DNA from: Amblyornis subalaris
Taxonomy: Eukaryota; Chordata; Aves; Passeriformes; Ptilonorhynchidae
Assembly: GCA_018881555.1 (NCBI GenBank)
Contig: JACAXG010000166.1
Coordinates: forward strand, 1,614,956 to 1,678,955
Direction of reading: 5' to 3'
DNA: 64,000 bases
Below the pieces are notes generated by a model. The model searched no databases and was not told the origin of the DNA. It saw only the letters and a list, made by a program, of their open reading frames with translations. The translations under genes were made by a program, and so were the position numbers. Shown here piece by piece: positions 52,038 through 63,985 of the stretch (position 1 is the stretch's first letter; the number at the start of each line of letters is the position of its first letter).

Positions 52038-52565
52038 GGAGCCCCCGCAGAGCCAACTCATTCCTTGTTGACCCGGAGCTTTTCTGAGGCGTTACTGTTG
52101 CAGGTGCCCCCAAGGCCAGACCACGGGACTTGGTGACCCGTAGTCTGCCCAAGGCTTCTCTTTTGCAGGTGCCCTCAAGGGCAGACCGCNGGACTTGGTG
52201 ACCTGTAGTCTTCCCGAGGCTTCTCTTTTGCAGGTGCCCTCAAGGGCAGACCGCAGGACTTGGTGACCCATAGTCTGCCCGAGGCTTCTCTTTTGCAGGT
52301 GCCCTCGAGGGCAGACTGCGGGACTTGGTGTCCCGGAGCGTTTCCGAAGCGTCTGCCATCCCTGTGGCCGCTGCCCTCGAGGCCAGACTGGGACTTGCTG
52401 TCCTGTTCCTTTTCTGAGGTTTCTCTCTTGCTGGTGCCCTCGAGGACAGACTGCAGGAATTGCTTTCCTGTAGCCTTCCCCAGGCTTCTCTATGGCAGAT
52501 GCCTTTGAGGCACGACTGCAGCACTTGCTGATCCAGAGCTTTTCCGAGGCATCTCTCCTGCAAGG
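52038..52565 (+). repeat. tandem array of eight ~65-bp units derived from MROH coding sequence
   Basis: Units start near 52038, 52104, 52169, 52234, 52299, 52371, 52435 and 52500; three consecutive periods are exactly 65 bases, the others 63 to 72. The last unit is 66 bases (22 codons, FEARLQHLLIQSFSEASLL) and is in frame with the MROH exon. Upstream units encode the same peptide (for example SLPEASLLQV), but the 65-base spacing throws each next copy out of frame. Most units contain CTTCTCTTTTGCAG, a good splice-acceptor look-alike. The array therefore seems to be a coding segment that expanded and left the reading frame. Confidence 0.8.
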
Positions 52566-52705
52566 ACCCATTAATCCAGTCAGTGACATGGAGCAGAGAC
52601 CCCCCACCGTGCCCACGCTGGCCTGGGTGAAGGAGGAGGAAGGCACTGGAGCTGCCCCAGCACAGCCGCCTGAAGCGATGGAGCAGTTCCAGCTGCTGCA
52701 GGAGG
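52492..52705 (+). CDS. MROH exon 1 of the visible set
   Basis: Begins inside the last unit of the tandem array (MADAFEARLQHLL), continues through PTVPTLAWVKEEEG and ends AMEQFQLLQE at a donor GAGG|GTGAG, leaving one base of the next codon. The true 5' edge could be an upstream splice acceptor instead of the ATG. Confidence 0.75.
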
Positions 52706-53599
52706 GTGAGTGGCAGAGCTGGGCCACGGGGCTGGTGCCAGCAGCCAGCTTGGCCCCATCCCACCCGCTGTGGAAATGCCCACGGATAGGACAGAAGAGG
52801 GGCCGGGGCTCACCCCCTCCGGCGGCCATGCTCCATGCCCTGGGCATCCCGGGGCTGTCCCTGCCTGAGGAGCGCAGGGCTAGGCTGTGTTCTCCGGCCT
52901 TTCCCCCAGCCCCTCAGCGCTGGCTGTGCTTGCTCTTTGCCAGATGCAGGAATGGACCGGACACAAGAGCAGAACCCCACCCGTGGCCGCTTCCGCAGAA
53001 CAGCGCAGGTACCTGCAGCCATCCCCAGCTGGGCCGGGCCTGCTGNCACTGCCCAGCCGAGCACCGCGCTTGGAGCACTCCATGGAACGTCCCTCCCTTC
53101 CTGCCCTTCTCCTGCAGATGGTTTGCAGATTCATCAGGAGCATTTGGCAGGAAGAGACCCGCGTCACGGGCACTAGGGTCACGGCATTCTCTGACATCTG
53201 CAATGCCGAGACCAGTGCTGCCATGCTGCATTTGCTTGTGGAGAAGGGTGTCTCCGATCCAAAGCAAGTAAGCAGCCTGTGGCCAGGGCTCGATCCCCTC
53301 AGGAATCGCATGATGCCTCAAGCCTGGTTCGCTGGACTCCCTCAGCCTTCGAGGCCCAGCACAGTGTGGTGGGAAGGGAAGCAGTTCTTTGGGAAAGCTG
53401 GGGAAGTCGCTGCTCTGGCAGCTCTCCAAGTCTCCCNGTGCCTTCTCCAGGTGCCAGCCATGGTGAGGTACATCCACCGGTGGCTCAGGGCCAATGAGTC
53501 TGCCGAGNACAGGCTGGACAAGGCCCTTCTGGAGCTGACCGAGGAACACCCCCTGGATGTGCTGATGACTCTCTTGCGCTGGGCCCCATCGTGTGACAG
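52492..53599 (+). CDS. MROH-family (maestro heat-like repeat) gene, 5' four exons only
   Basis: Exons at 52492-52705, 52944-53008, 53118-53267 and 53451-53599 join in matching phases into 192 codons with no stop. Diagnostic words, recognised from bird MROH proteins, are RPPTVPTLAWVKEEEGTG, TRGRFRRTAQ, WQEETRVTGTRVTAF, LLVEKGVSDPKQ, MVRYIHRWLRANESAE and LTEEHPLDVLMTLLRW. MROH proteins are long chains of HEAT-like helical repeats, presumed scaffolds; their biochemical role is not settled. Bird members run to many hundred residues, so most of the protein is missing: the DNA turns AT-rich about 40 bases after exon 4 and no later exon is seen to the window end. All splice sites are canonical, so it is either a recently truncated copy or one whose other exons lie far away. 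The start codon is the first ATG after an in-frame TAG at 52471-52473; its context is weak. Confidence 0.85.
52944..53008 (+). CDS. MROH exon 2 of the visible set
   Basis: 65 bases after acceptor CTTTGCCAG, entering with two bases of a split codon. Encodes DAGMDRTQEQ then TRGRFRRTAQ. Donor CAG|GTACCT. The phase agrees exactly with the previous exon. Confidence 0.85.
53118..53267 (+). CDS. MROH exon 3 of the visible set
   Basis: 150 bases (50 codons) after acceptor CTTCTCCTGCAG. Encodes MVCRFIRSIWQEETRV, FSDICNAETSAAMLHLL and EKGVSDPKQ, a pair of HEAT-like helices. Donor CAA|GTAAGC. Confidence 0.88.
53451..53599 (+). CDS. MROH exon 4 of the visible set, last before the break
   Basis: 149 bases after acceptor CCTTCTCCAG. 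Encodes VPAMVRYIHRWLRANESAE, an ambiguous codon (NAC, probably tyrosine by family comparison), then LDKALLELTEEHPLDV and RWAPSCDR. Donor AG|GTATGG leaves a split codon. In full-length family members another exon follows here; in this window it does not. Confidence 0.88.
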
Positions 53600-53639
53600 G
53601 TATGGCAGCCCACCTGCCTTGAGGGCTCACGGTTCACCT

Positions 53640-54210
53640 TAATATTTTCTCACAATAACCTCTTTCCAGAGCAAATATTCTCATGGGCTTCTTGAGAATA
53701 TCAGAATTCATTGATCCTGGAACAGGAACAGAGGAAAAATAGATACTGGAGTTTTTTCCTCTGGCATAACCATCTTCTCCCTATGTCTGTTGGCAAGGAA
53801 TAAGTAAAAACAAAAAAAAGCAAAACAATGACTCAAACTAGAAAGTTTCATTTTTTAAAGCAATTTGCCTTCAATACAGCACTAACAGAACATCTCTCTT
53901 TGTTGTAGATCAATGCATTAATAAAAAGAAAAGAAAAAAGAAAAGGAAAAAGGTCAATAATTTGTGGTTCTTGGTACTGCTTTGTTCCCCAGCCTGTTCT
54001 TGTATAGACAGGTCAAGCACTGCTATATTAAAGCACAGCAAGTTCTCTTCAGCAGCGCTTGCCATTTCTGGGACCCTTCTCTACTTAAAATTGAACTGTT
54101 TTGATAACAAGACAAAGAATATAACCAAAGTATGGGCAGAAAAAAAACCCAAAAGAATTGTGTCCTTCACAGTGAAACTCTGGTACAAAGATAATATTTA
54201 CTGCACAGTA

Positions 54211-54247
<37 letters not shown>

Positions 54248-57200
54248 GTAATAATAATAATAAATATATTATTACTATTACTACTACTACTACTATTATT
54301 ACCATTATATCGTATATATATTTACTTGCTTTTTCATTTGCTATCCATAATGAATAGAAGAAAACATAACAACTTCAGAATTTTATTCTTATGGGATAGA
54401 TAGCAAAAGCAGATTCACTTCCTGTGAACAGATTAAAAATTAAAGTGATCCTCTGCTTCATACAGAGTAGAAATGGCCAGTGAGAATAAAAATTATATAC
54501 CTTTTTTTAGACCAATGTGAGGAAAAAATTAGAATTTACCAAATATTGCTTCCATGCGGAGTCCATTTCAACAAGACATGAGTGACACTATCAGATGAGA
54601 GTAAATAAGAAAACACAATCTTTTTTCTCTTTCAAAGACTTTCTTCTGAAGTATCCATATTTTAACAAAATTCAATCCAAAAAAGAGTTCTTCTAAAGTA
54701 TTTATAAGTATTTGATGAGCATCTGCAGGACAACAATTTTAGTATCTTGACAAAAACCACATTGTCGTAAACTCTGATTATGCACCAACAGCTCCTCCCT
54801 CGAGTCACTCAGAGTCACTTTTTTTATATTGAAACTGTCTGGAAAAATCATTCATTTATAGAGTATCATTTGCCCTCTATGTACATATATCTAATAGAAG
54901 ATTATTCCACAGATAGGCAAATGCCAGGCTTACAGGAAACATCTTGGCAATAGACCTAAAAGCCTTAACTCTCTGCTTCCTCTGCAGCTGCAGTCTCTCC
55001 ATGACACCAAAGATTTCACATAATTCAATGTTATGCAAAAAAATTATTGAGTATGAATGTGACATAGATCAAAGCATCTTCACTGGTTTTGAAAGTGGAT
55101 GCAGGGAATGGATATATGAATATTAGTATGATTTATCTTTGAGAAACTAGTTCAGATTATAAAAGGAAAAAGCAGTTACTACTGAGGCAGTAACTCAGAA
55201 GTCACAAAGAAAACAAAATATAACAGGGTTTGTTTTTTTCTTGCTTTAATCTTTTATGCCTCAATTACTAAACCTGTCCTCCCAAGGACCTCTCATTACA
55301 TGAGAGCAATTAATTTCTCTAACTAGAAGTAACATGTACTGTACCAAACAAAACACTCTTTGTCAAAGACATATGCTAAGCCTTCAGCACTACTTTCCAT
55401 ATGAATTTTGCTTGGTTTGTTTCAGCATTTTCCCTAAACTGGTTCATTCATCTCTTGAGAACTGAAGACTGGGAAACATTATAATAATGTTAGTTCTGAT
55501 GATGCCTTGTTGCAGTTTAACTGCAAACACTCAAAATATCACAGAAAGAAAAGCTGCAGAATATCATAGAAATACAAAACCTTCTTATTGCTATTACTGT
55601 ACTGTTTGTTTCTCATTGTCACCTCACTAAAATATGCAAAGCTTAGCAGTACAGAAACAGTTACATAGATGGCAAAGTAGTTAATCAGTATACAGTAAGA
55701 AATTTTATACTTTAGCATCCTAGTTACTAAAATTTTTTTTTTTCCTATGGAAACCATTTCTCAGCATTTCGATTATCACTGATCTCTCTCATACTTGTGA
55801 CTGTTTCAAGAAAGATTTAAGCAATTATGGAGTAATTTCAATTCAAACACCTTATACATTAAATAATTCTCCCCTCCCATTCCTTTCTTTACCACCACCA
55901 GCAGTTCAAGAAATGTGTATTTTCATTTCTCTGAGTGTCTCTATTTGTGAAGCAGGGTATTTATTTCAGAAACTACTTAGAGATAAAGCTGAGGCAGCTC
56001 AACTGAAATAATGTTGGAAATGAACACAGGCACAAGTTTGACAGCAACAAATAGATCAGGTTAGGGTTTTACTTAAATTAAATTGAAATACAGTCTGGTT
56101 TAATGAATGCCTCATTAGCGGTTGTGAGATCTGTATCCCCTATTTTGCCACTAATTTATCGAATTATTGTAGCAAAATTGCTTTCAATTTTATTCCTGCT
56201 GTTTACCCATCTTTTTCTCCTCTTTCTCATTCTCATTTATTTAAGATTACAAAGTCTCTTAATGTGGTGTAGCCTGAGTTCTCAAAGCTATAAAGCTTCC
56301 AGCTTACATTTTAGTACTATAATAATTGGACTTCAGAGAAAAAAAATCATTTAAATGAATTCGAATTCTCCCTCTCATTTGTCTCAGTCACCTGTTTTGC
56401 TCCCGACTGATCTACTCTTGGGCCAGAATATTGGGTTTTTATCTGTGATGTGAACAGAACTTGGTTACAAATAAAAAAAAATGGAATTCTAGAGAAACAC
56501 TTTAAAAGCTAAATCAGTTCACTGATCCAGTATAAAACACCACATTCCAGTCTCAATAACTACTTTGTCTACCTAGATAAATTCTATACTTGTATTAGAA
56601 TATTGTAGTCCTCATTTTCTATCTCAAACTTTTAAATAACCTTACCATGAAGTGCTAAATTTGGTTAGTTTCACCATGAGTTTCATCTGAGATATAGATA
56701 AGGTATAAAAACAGTGATCAAGGTATCAGAAATGTTGCCACCATTATATTTCCAAATAAGTTACATGTGATAATCAGACAGAAATTTTTATTTTTCAGGG
56801 ATTCTGACTAGAAAATTCCCCCAGGTGCTGGGAGGTAATAGAAGGTTATGTCACTCATAAGGTCATATAAGATCCATACGATTTTTGTCGTGTTTGGATA
56901 ATTTTTTTCCCCTAGATCTTCAAAAAGAATTCATATAATTAGTTCTTTTTTTTTCCCCACATCCTACTAGCTGAAGTTTAATTTTCTTATACATAGATTA
57001 ACAATAATGGACAGTCCTGCTGGGTATCATGGCATGAAGAATGGTGGTTAATATTGTTGCTCTTAATCTATAATTACAATGTAAGTAGCCGAATGAGGCA
57101 TTCTGCTGATATTTCTTCCTCATTCCGAAAGTCACTGATTTAGAGCTACTTAAGATAATTATGCTAATCAGCATTCCTGGCATAATTCATATTTATGTTA

Positions 57201-60200
57201 GAAATTTTTTTCTCATTTTTAGTTTCAGTGTTTCTATGATATCTCCCATTTAGAATTAGAAGGAGAAAATCTGTGATAGCCTGAGCCAACGAAACTAAAC
57301 CTTGTGCCCACCAGAAAAAGTAGGATATTAAATTCAAATAACTTTACCTTGGATAACGTAGGGCAAAGCATTCTCTTTTCAATTACTCTGCTGCTTTAAA
57401 GCTACTTATTTAGATAAATCTATTGTAAACTTATGTACCACCTGTGTACAATACGTGTTTGGTTTTATAAAATATTAACCACAGAACTTTTTTTATTAAT
57501 CACTTAGCTTTTGCACAGTGATACTGATAGATGTAAACTAAGGTCAAATGTAACCATATACCAGTTGTGTAAAATTCTGTTACCTGATTTACTTGAATAA
57601 AACCTTAAGAATCTGAAGGCCAACTGGTTCAGTTTTAATAGAAGAAGACCAAAAATGGTAACGTAATATCTTGATACTGCTTTCTATACTTTGCATGCAT
57701 ATATTTTGGAAGGACAGAATGATTTCTCTGTGTGTATCAGAGCATGATTCAATGCTAAACTTTCTGACAACCTCTGCTAATCCATTTCATTGCAAAAAAA
57801 GTAACACCGTGTCATTTTTAACTTTTTTAGATTTCACTTGCACCCTAATGGAGATCAAAAAGTTAATTGCTCCAGTAATTGCAACCTCGATCAATAGGAA
57901 AAAAACTAAATCTGTCATTTACAAATGTTTTCCTTTATTATACACCAAATTAAGTCATCTTGCTGTTCTGGAAAGTGTGAGTCTTTTATTGCAAAGAGGC
58001 AACTGATCAAGTAGGTTTGCCTGTAGCTTTCAGATAGTAATTATACTGAAGTATTTAATGTATCACAGCAATTATTTTCAGTTCTTCAAAGTGACCTATC
58101 ACTTTTTCATGAAATACTGCATTACACTATGAAAGAGGGGAAGATTTTAAATTAGAAGCATGTTCTTTATTATTATCTTTCATCATAAAAGAATATTATA
58201 ATCTTTTATGATTTTAAAAAAAGACAGAAAGAAAAAGGGTTTTTTTCCAAGGAACACTGGACATCAAGGCAAAGGACCAAGAGGACAATTTTGAAGCAGT
58301 AGGGTTAAAGAGAACAAATGAAACATTTAGGATGAACATTAGGAATGTTTTACTAATGCTGAGATCTGCTAAATTCTAAANAGTCTCCCTGAAGAAAAGG
58401 CTGCAGCCCATTTAATAGAAACTGATAGCATATCAACACTTGATAGCTTATCATAACAAAAACTCAATATTGAATGTAATGATGAAAATGGGTGAGTGCT
58501 GTATTTTCAAATGTCTGAGAAAAAAGGAGAAAATGTGTGGCACACATCAGAGCTTCAAGGATAGGTGGAGCAGATTGATCTGCATACCCAGAAACATGCA
58601 CTGCTTCAAAATACTCCTGTGCTTGAAGACAATAAAGTCTCAAAAAAATTGATCTCAGCATAACTTCCATAATTTTGCTTTGAAGAATCATTTCAGAGGA
58701 ATAATTTCAACAATCATTGCCTTAGATATTTTGTAATACAATCTATACTGCAAAATTTTATCTTTCAGTAAGTATACACAGTCTTTAACTTCACCCAGCT
58801 ATTTTACTCTACTCTTTAATGTTCTATTTTCTATAACAGAAACTTACGTGAAAAAGAAAACTTTAATAAAAATCTTGAATTACAAAACTACTGAAGTCAC
58901 ATTGGAAAATTAACTTTCTAAATGTACTTTTCCAATCTGTGGTAGTAAAGTTCTACTAAAAAGAAAAGACAGAAGGCCAACTTCAAACATGCTTTTCAAG
59001 AAAGTGTTATTTCATTGTGCATTATTTCTAATAGAACCATAAGAAGTGTATGAAAAATACACACCAATACAGTATTATTTTGCTCAAGAGAGGACAGCCT
59101 TCTAACATGAACAATTATTTCTGTGGTAGTGATTTTCATTGATCCTGAGGGATGGTTTTCTTTTAGTTGCACCTAATGAGCTGGCTAGACTATCAGTTCT
59201 CTCATTTCCACACAAATTAGCTCTTGTATAAGTAAAATACTGAGGGGATGAGAGAGAGCATAAAACAGCTCCAGTTTCCACATCACCAGAGCTATCAGAA
59301 AAACCCCAGCACTTTCATTCAGGAAAGCTTTTTTTAAAATTTGAATTCTACTGTCAAATAGTACAAAGCAACTTTAATGGATAATTTCTCATGAGCACAT
59401 CCTCAGATTTGTATGCAAAGAAGAAAAAGGAAAAGCAAAGGTGAATGCACTTAGAATCATTTTAGATGCATTTATATGATGCTGGGTGATACCTTACTGG
59501 TGCTTCAAGGCATTTTTATCATTGCCCCAGCACAGGGTTACTAACACAGAACCATATCCTTACATGATGAAGACTGTTCTTACTCCAGTGAAAGTGCTTA
59601 AAACAAGACCAGCTGAGGATCTGATTCTGCTCAAAAATCCCTCAGAAGTTAGTGAGCCAGCACAATGACTATTAGTTGAGATATAGAGTTAAAAATCTTG
59701 CGTAGAATTACCCAGAAAATGTGTGGTAGCCACAGATTGAATCCAAGTAATTTCAGATTTTACATCAGCATCACTAGCATAAAATCTAACATCTAGCACT
59801 TTGTATAAAAATTAAGCAAAATCCGAATACCTGAAGAACAAGCCAGAAGTTCACACTGATTTGTCTTCATTTTTCTGGAGAATACCATGAAAATTCTGTA
59901 AGGACATGAATTCACATACCAAAAATATATTGAAAGACAATTTTCCCAGAGACAGGCATCTCTAGATCACTTCTTCCAAATGATTTAAAATATGCACAGT
60001 ACAATTTTTTTGCCTACTCTGAAAGTGGCTTTGATGTGATTTTACCCATGAAAGACATTGATCCTGTGGGATGACAACTGCCTTGGTATTTTAATCAAGG
60101 GTTTGGAACTTCATATCTTATGTGGCTCTTGGAAAGAATCTGATGTCTGGCTACTACAGGTAAATCTCTGCTCCTATGCATTTTAATTTCTGTTCTTCCT

Positions 60201-63083
60201 AAATTTCTAATGAAGACCTGTAGATGATGAAAGCCGTTTGTGGCAGCCTGCAATTTAACATCACTTGTTACAGCTTTGCTTTTGGTTAGGTATCCCTTGA
60301 CTCTACTGCTTTAACAATTAATTTACTCTGGCTTTTCAAGAGCCTGTCATTACCCAAGTACCACTCAGATGACTTAACTTCATATCCACTAAATCATGTG
60401 TTATCAGACATTGTAGTGTTAAGTATACTACATCTGGCAAAAGCAGAGTTTATGAGTAATTACAAGTAATTTTCTCTCTCACCATCATATCTTCTAGTAA
60501 TGAAGAGAAAGAGCATCAGAAATTCTGTTTATTATATTAAAACACTTTTTTTTCCCAATCAATATAAACAAATGCATGTGTTGGCTCAGGGCAGTAATTC
60601 TTGTTAGGTCACCAAAGCCATTCTCTTTTAATTGGTGTCATATGAAGACAAAACTCAGCATAAATTGCAAAAGCAAGCACAACCACAATTAAAACATGCA
60701 ATTTCTCCAAGAGTGAGATTTATATATCAAAATTATATTTAACTGTGGACTTAAGCACAATTTTTTGTATTGTTTTAGGACTGCATCTACAATTACTAAG
60801 AGATTTGGAGGTTTATATTCAACTTTAAATCATGCACTTATACTGTAAAAAAATTCTCTATTTCTAGGATTTGCTGGATCTGTTCTGAATTTGGATGTCT
60901 ACTTTACATTGGCTTTCCATAAGTAAGGGCATAACATCTCCTATAGTTGGACAAAATACACAGTTCCCTCTTCTATTTGATCATATTATGTCCTTGTTTT
61001 TGTTAGAGCCTATGAAACAGAAACCACTGATCACGACTTTTGACTAAAAATACTCCTCTACGCAGCAGCTATCAGCTACCAGTTCTGTGCAAAGGATTAT
61101 TGTAAAGGCTTCTTGCAAATTCACCTATCCCTGCGAACTGTTTTTGGAAAACTGAAGATTTTTAATGAATGTGATTCAAGCTTTAGAGAAAATGAATGCA
61201 TTTATGCATATGTGTTTAACAGCTAATGAATCAATGGGAAAAACATGTTTAAGTGACTGTATGTATGAAATACTGCACTAGGAAATAAGATTAGAGGTCT
61301 GTTTGAAGCTGATTTATCAGATGAAATATTCTTCACTGACATAAGCAGGGATAAAATTGTGATCAAACTGTACCTCTTCAACTTACCAGATTTTAGAAAA
61401 AGTGGTGACATGAAGCTCCCTATCAGAGGGATGATGAACCTTTCCGGTTTATGTACATAAAGTGTACATATAGCCAAGAAAGAGAGTATAAATTTATTCC
61501 AGGACACAAGTGGGATTACACTGGTGAAGAATGGTGTCCCTCTTGACTTGTGTGGTGACTTCTGCCAGTGAGATCACTGCCTGCCTCAGGCATGATAATG
61601 TGATATAAAAACCTCTTGTAATATTCTTAATTTACAATGTAAAGTAGGAAAGTGAAAAACAAAACCGGTCGTAATACCGATTACATAATGTATGCAATGC
61701 ACTGTTTTGAGTAGTATTCACCTGTGACACTATAGTCAATAGATGACATTTTTGATATAGGAGGAATCAAAATACATTTCCTGTCTTGGACAAAGTTTAG
61801 CTCAATCATTCTCAGCCAGAGATGGTGTCCTTGTAGCTGGCATTCTTTGATGCATGTTTTTCTTCTATGAATAAATCTGGGCCTTCAGAGTTTAATTACA
61901 TGCCCTGTGTCAGATATTTTTCATAGTGTTCATTTATGTTTGGCAGCAGCAGCGCTGCTACACAGCAGATCTGTGTGGGGTCAGGCAGTACCTTCCTGAA
62001 TAGGAATCGTGAATGTCTGGGTACTGCTGGGGCAGATGTCTATTGTGAGCATTCATGCCTCCCTACTTTGAACATTTTCCAAATACCTTCACTTCAGGGA
62101 CACTTATAGAAAACCCCTTATGTGAAATGCAAACTCTGCAGTTCAAGCAAATTCTGAATCACTGCCCCCAGCTGTCCACTTCAATAACTCTGAAAGACTG
62201 AACGCAAACACCCTCAAAATGCTGTCACTGACTCTCTGGGAAGGGTTAACTTGACTGGTCTCATGAAACTCAAGACCTGACAGAAGACTCAAGAGGGAGG
62301 ATGGACATGGTCCCCCTCCTTATTTTAATTAAAATATAAAAGTCACAGAGTATCTTCCCTTCCTTCAAAGAACTTATCAAATTAATGAAAATATGGTTCT
62401 CCCATGCATTCTAAAGCTTCTTTCTTTACAGCTCTTTCATTCATCCACATCTGAGCACAATGTGCTTTTTACAAATCAAGCTGTATAAAATACTCCATAT
62501 AGCTAAAAATTGCATAACATCCTCTATCTGAAGAGGTACATTTCTCAGAACTGAATGCTCTATTGATGCTTTTGCAAAAGACACAAATTAAATTAAATGT
62601 CAGTTACTGAGAGACTGGAATTGATCAATATCATAGGTAATTATACTTTGCAAACAGAAATAGGATGAAAGTGTGCCTTTGATACTGGGTTTTGGGCTGC
62701 AAAAGGACTTACAACTAATAATGGAATTTTCTTTAAAAGTTGGTATCATCTGACACAGAGAACAGGCATACTAGATTAGGAGTCCTGCTAGCTCAACACT
62801 AGCTATGAAACCAGATGGACGTCCCCAGGTAAAGAGCTGTGTTGTTAAAGACCACCAGACTCCATTTGTTTTGGATCTCCCATTAGCTAGTTTCATTTTG
62901 TGTCTTGGAGTTTTTTGTATCTGAAAGGAAATTAAGAGTTGTTTCCTATTCACCTTCTCATCCTTCTATTGCTAAAACCATAAAATGCATATGCTATTCA
63001 GACTTAATTAAAATTAACGTAAAATTTAATTTAAACCAGTGAGTGCTATTCCACAGTATTTTTGCTTATTCATCCCCCTACAG
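53640..63083. other. AT-rich non-coding DNA, no gene seen
   Basis: Base composition drops abruptly relative to the MROH block. Apart from the microsatellite at 54.2 kb, no exon or element was recognised. A weak exon-like arrangement (open frame about 60090-60160 ending in CTACAG|GTAAAT) has a poor acceptor and is not called. Confidence 0.5.
54210..54308. repeat. AAT/ATT microsatellite with hairpin potential
   Basis: About 17 AAT triplets (one interrupted by G) run to about 54263. After a TATATT turn comes an ATT/ACT triplet run to about 54308. The second half is roughly the reverse complement of the first, so the tract could fold into a long hairpin. A run of asparagine codons in a plus frame is an artefact. 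Confidence 0.92.
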
Positions 63084-63166
63084 GCGTAACCTTGATCATG
63101 AAATACATAGAGGAACACTTTGAGAAATTCACTGATGAGGAAAACTTGCAGCACTTCATTGCTAAG
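63084..63166 (+). CDS. probable internal exon of an unidentified gene
   Basis: Acceptor TTCATCCCCCTACAG at 63069-63083 is followed by an open frame of two bases plus 27 codons including VTLIMKYIEEHF and EKFTDEENLQHFIAK, a highly charged amphipathic helical peptide unlike the noise frames around it. Two donors are possible: AAG|GTTACC at 63166/63167, or CT|GTAAGC at 63192/63193, which would add nine residues; the frame stops at 63195-63197 without splicing. The next exon may be the one starting at the right edge. I do not recognise the family. Confidence 0.45.
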
Positions 63167-63199
63167 GTTACCTCATGTCATAGCTCATTTCTGTAAGCC

Positions 63200-63983
63200 A
63201 AGCCTTGCTGTCCATGATAATGAGAAAAGAGGTTTGCAATTTGTAAGGAGTGCCATTTCCTTCAGCAGCTCCTAGGAGTAGAGCTGTGATGAGGAAAGGT
63301 AAAGCTCCTTCAATGGTTTCAGGTAATCTCAGCTGGTTTTGGTAGGGTAGAAGATGAATGTTTCACTTTTACTAGAACAAAAAGAACGGTTTCTCACACT
63401 TTCCAGTCTTTTTGTTAGAGATTAATCCATGCAATTAACAGAGAGAGAGAAGGAAAATCTGAGTCACACAGTGAGGAAGAGGTTTGTGAGGGAGCTAAAA
63501 GTAATCTCTGCTTTAAAGTTCTCAGCTCATTTTTATATGGAGCCAATGGAGAGCCAATGCAAAAAGGCAGCTTCAGGAAGCATTAGCAGATCTGGATGGC
63601 TCAGGCCTATCTACAGTTTTGCCATTCCAAGGTATGACTAGTTTATATATCGTTTTGAATCATTAGAGTTTTATCTAATTCTAGGCAGATAAACTCCACT
63701 AAAGCTGTTGCTGGCATTGTACACACCATTACATACTTGTTGAATGGGAAGGCTTTCCATGAAAGAGAGAACTGATTTTGTTTCAAGTGCCATTGTAAGA
63801 ATTTATCTTGATCATAAATCTTATTCCACTGACTGGAGTGGTGGAAGGAATCTGGCGGAATATCCACTCCAGTGTGTCTTGAAATTAGAGAAAATAATAA
63901 GAGGTCTGTGATATACAGAAATATTTTCAAAATATTTTGAAACTGACTAATTGAGAGTACAATTTATTACTTTTTCTCTTTCC
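63200..63983. other. probable intron
   Basis: The stretch lies between a probable exon and a splice acceptor on the plus strand. It has no coding character of its own; a short acidic frame near 63445-63560 (SESHSEEEVCEGA) was considered, but good splice sites are not evident on both sides. Confidence 0.3.
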
Positions 63984-63985
63984 AG

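Noticed and set aside
52092..52847. Minus-strand frame of 251 codons over the tandem array
   Set aside because: Antisense to MROH exon 1 and its repeats; the repeating peptide is produced by the minisatellite read backwards.
53962..54357. Plus-strand frame containing an asparagine run
   Set aside because: The run is the AAT microsatellite; flanking peptide is unremarkable and there are no splice sites to join it to the MROH exons.
60090..60164. Possible 60-nt exon ending CTACAG|GTAAAT
   Set aside because: The donor is fair but the upstream acceptor (TTTTAATCAAG) is poor, and the peptide has no supporting family or neighbouring exon.
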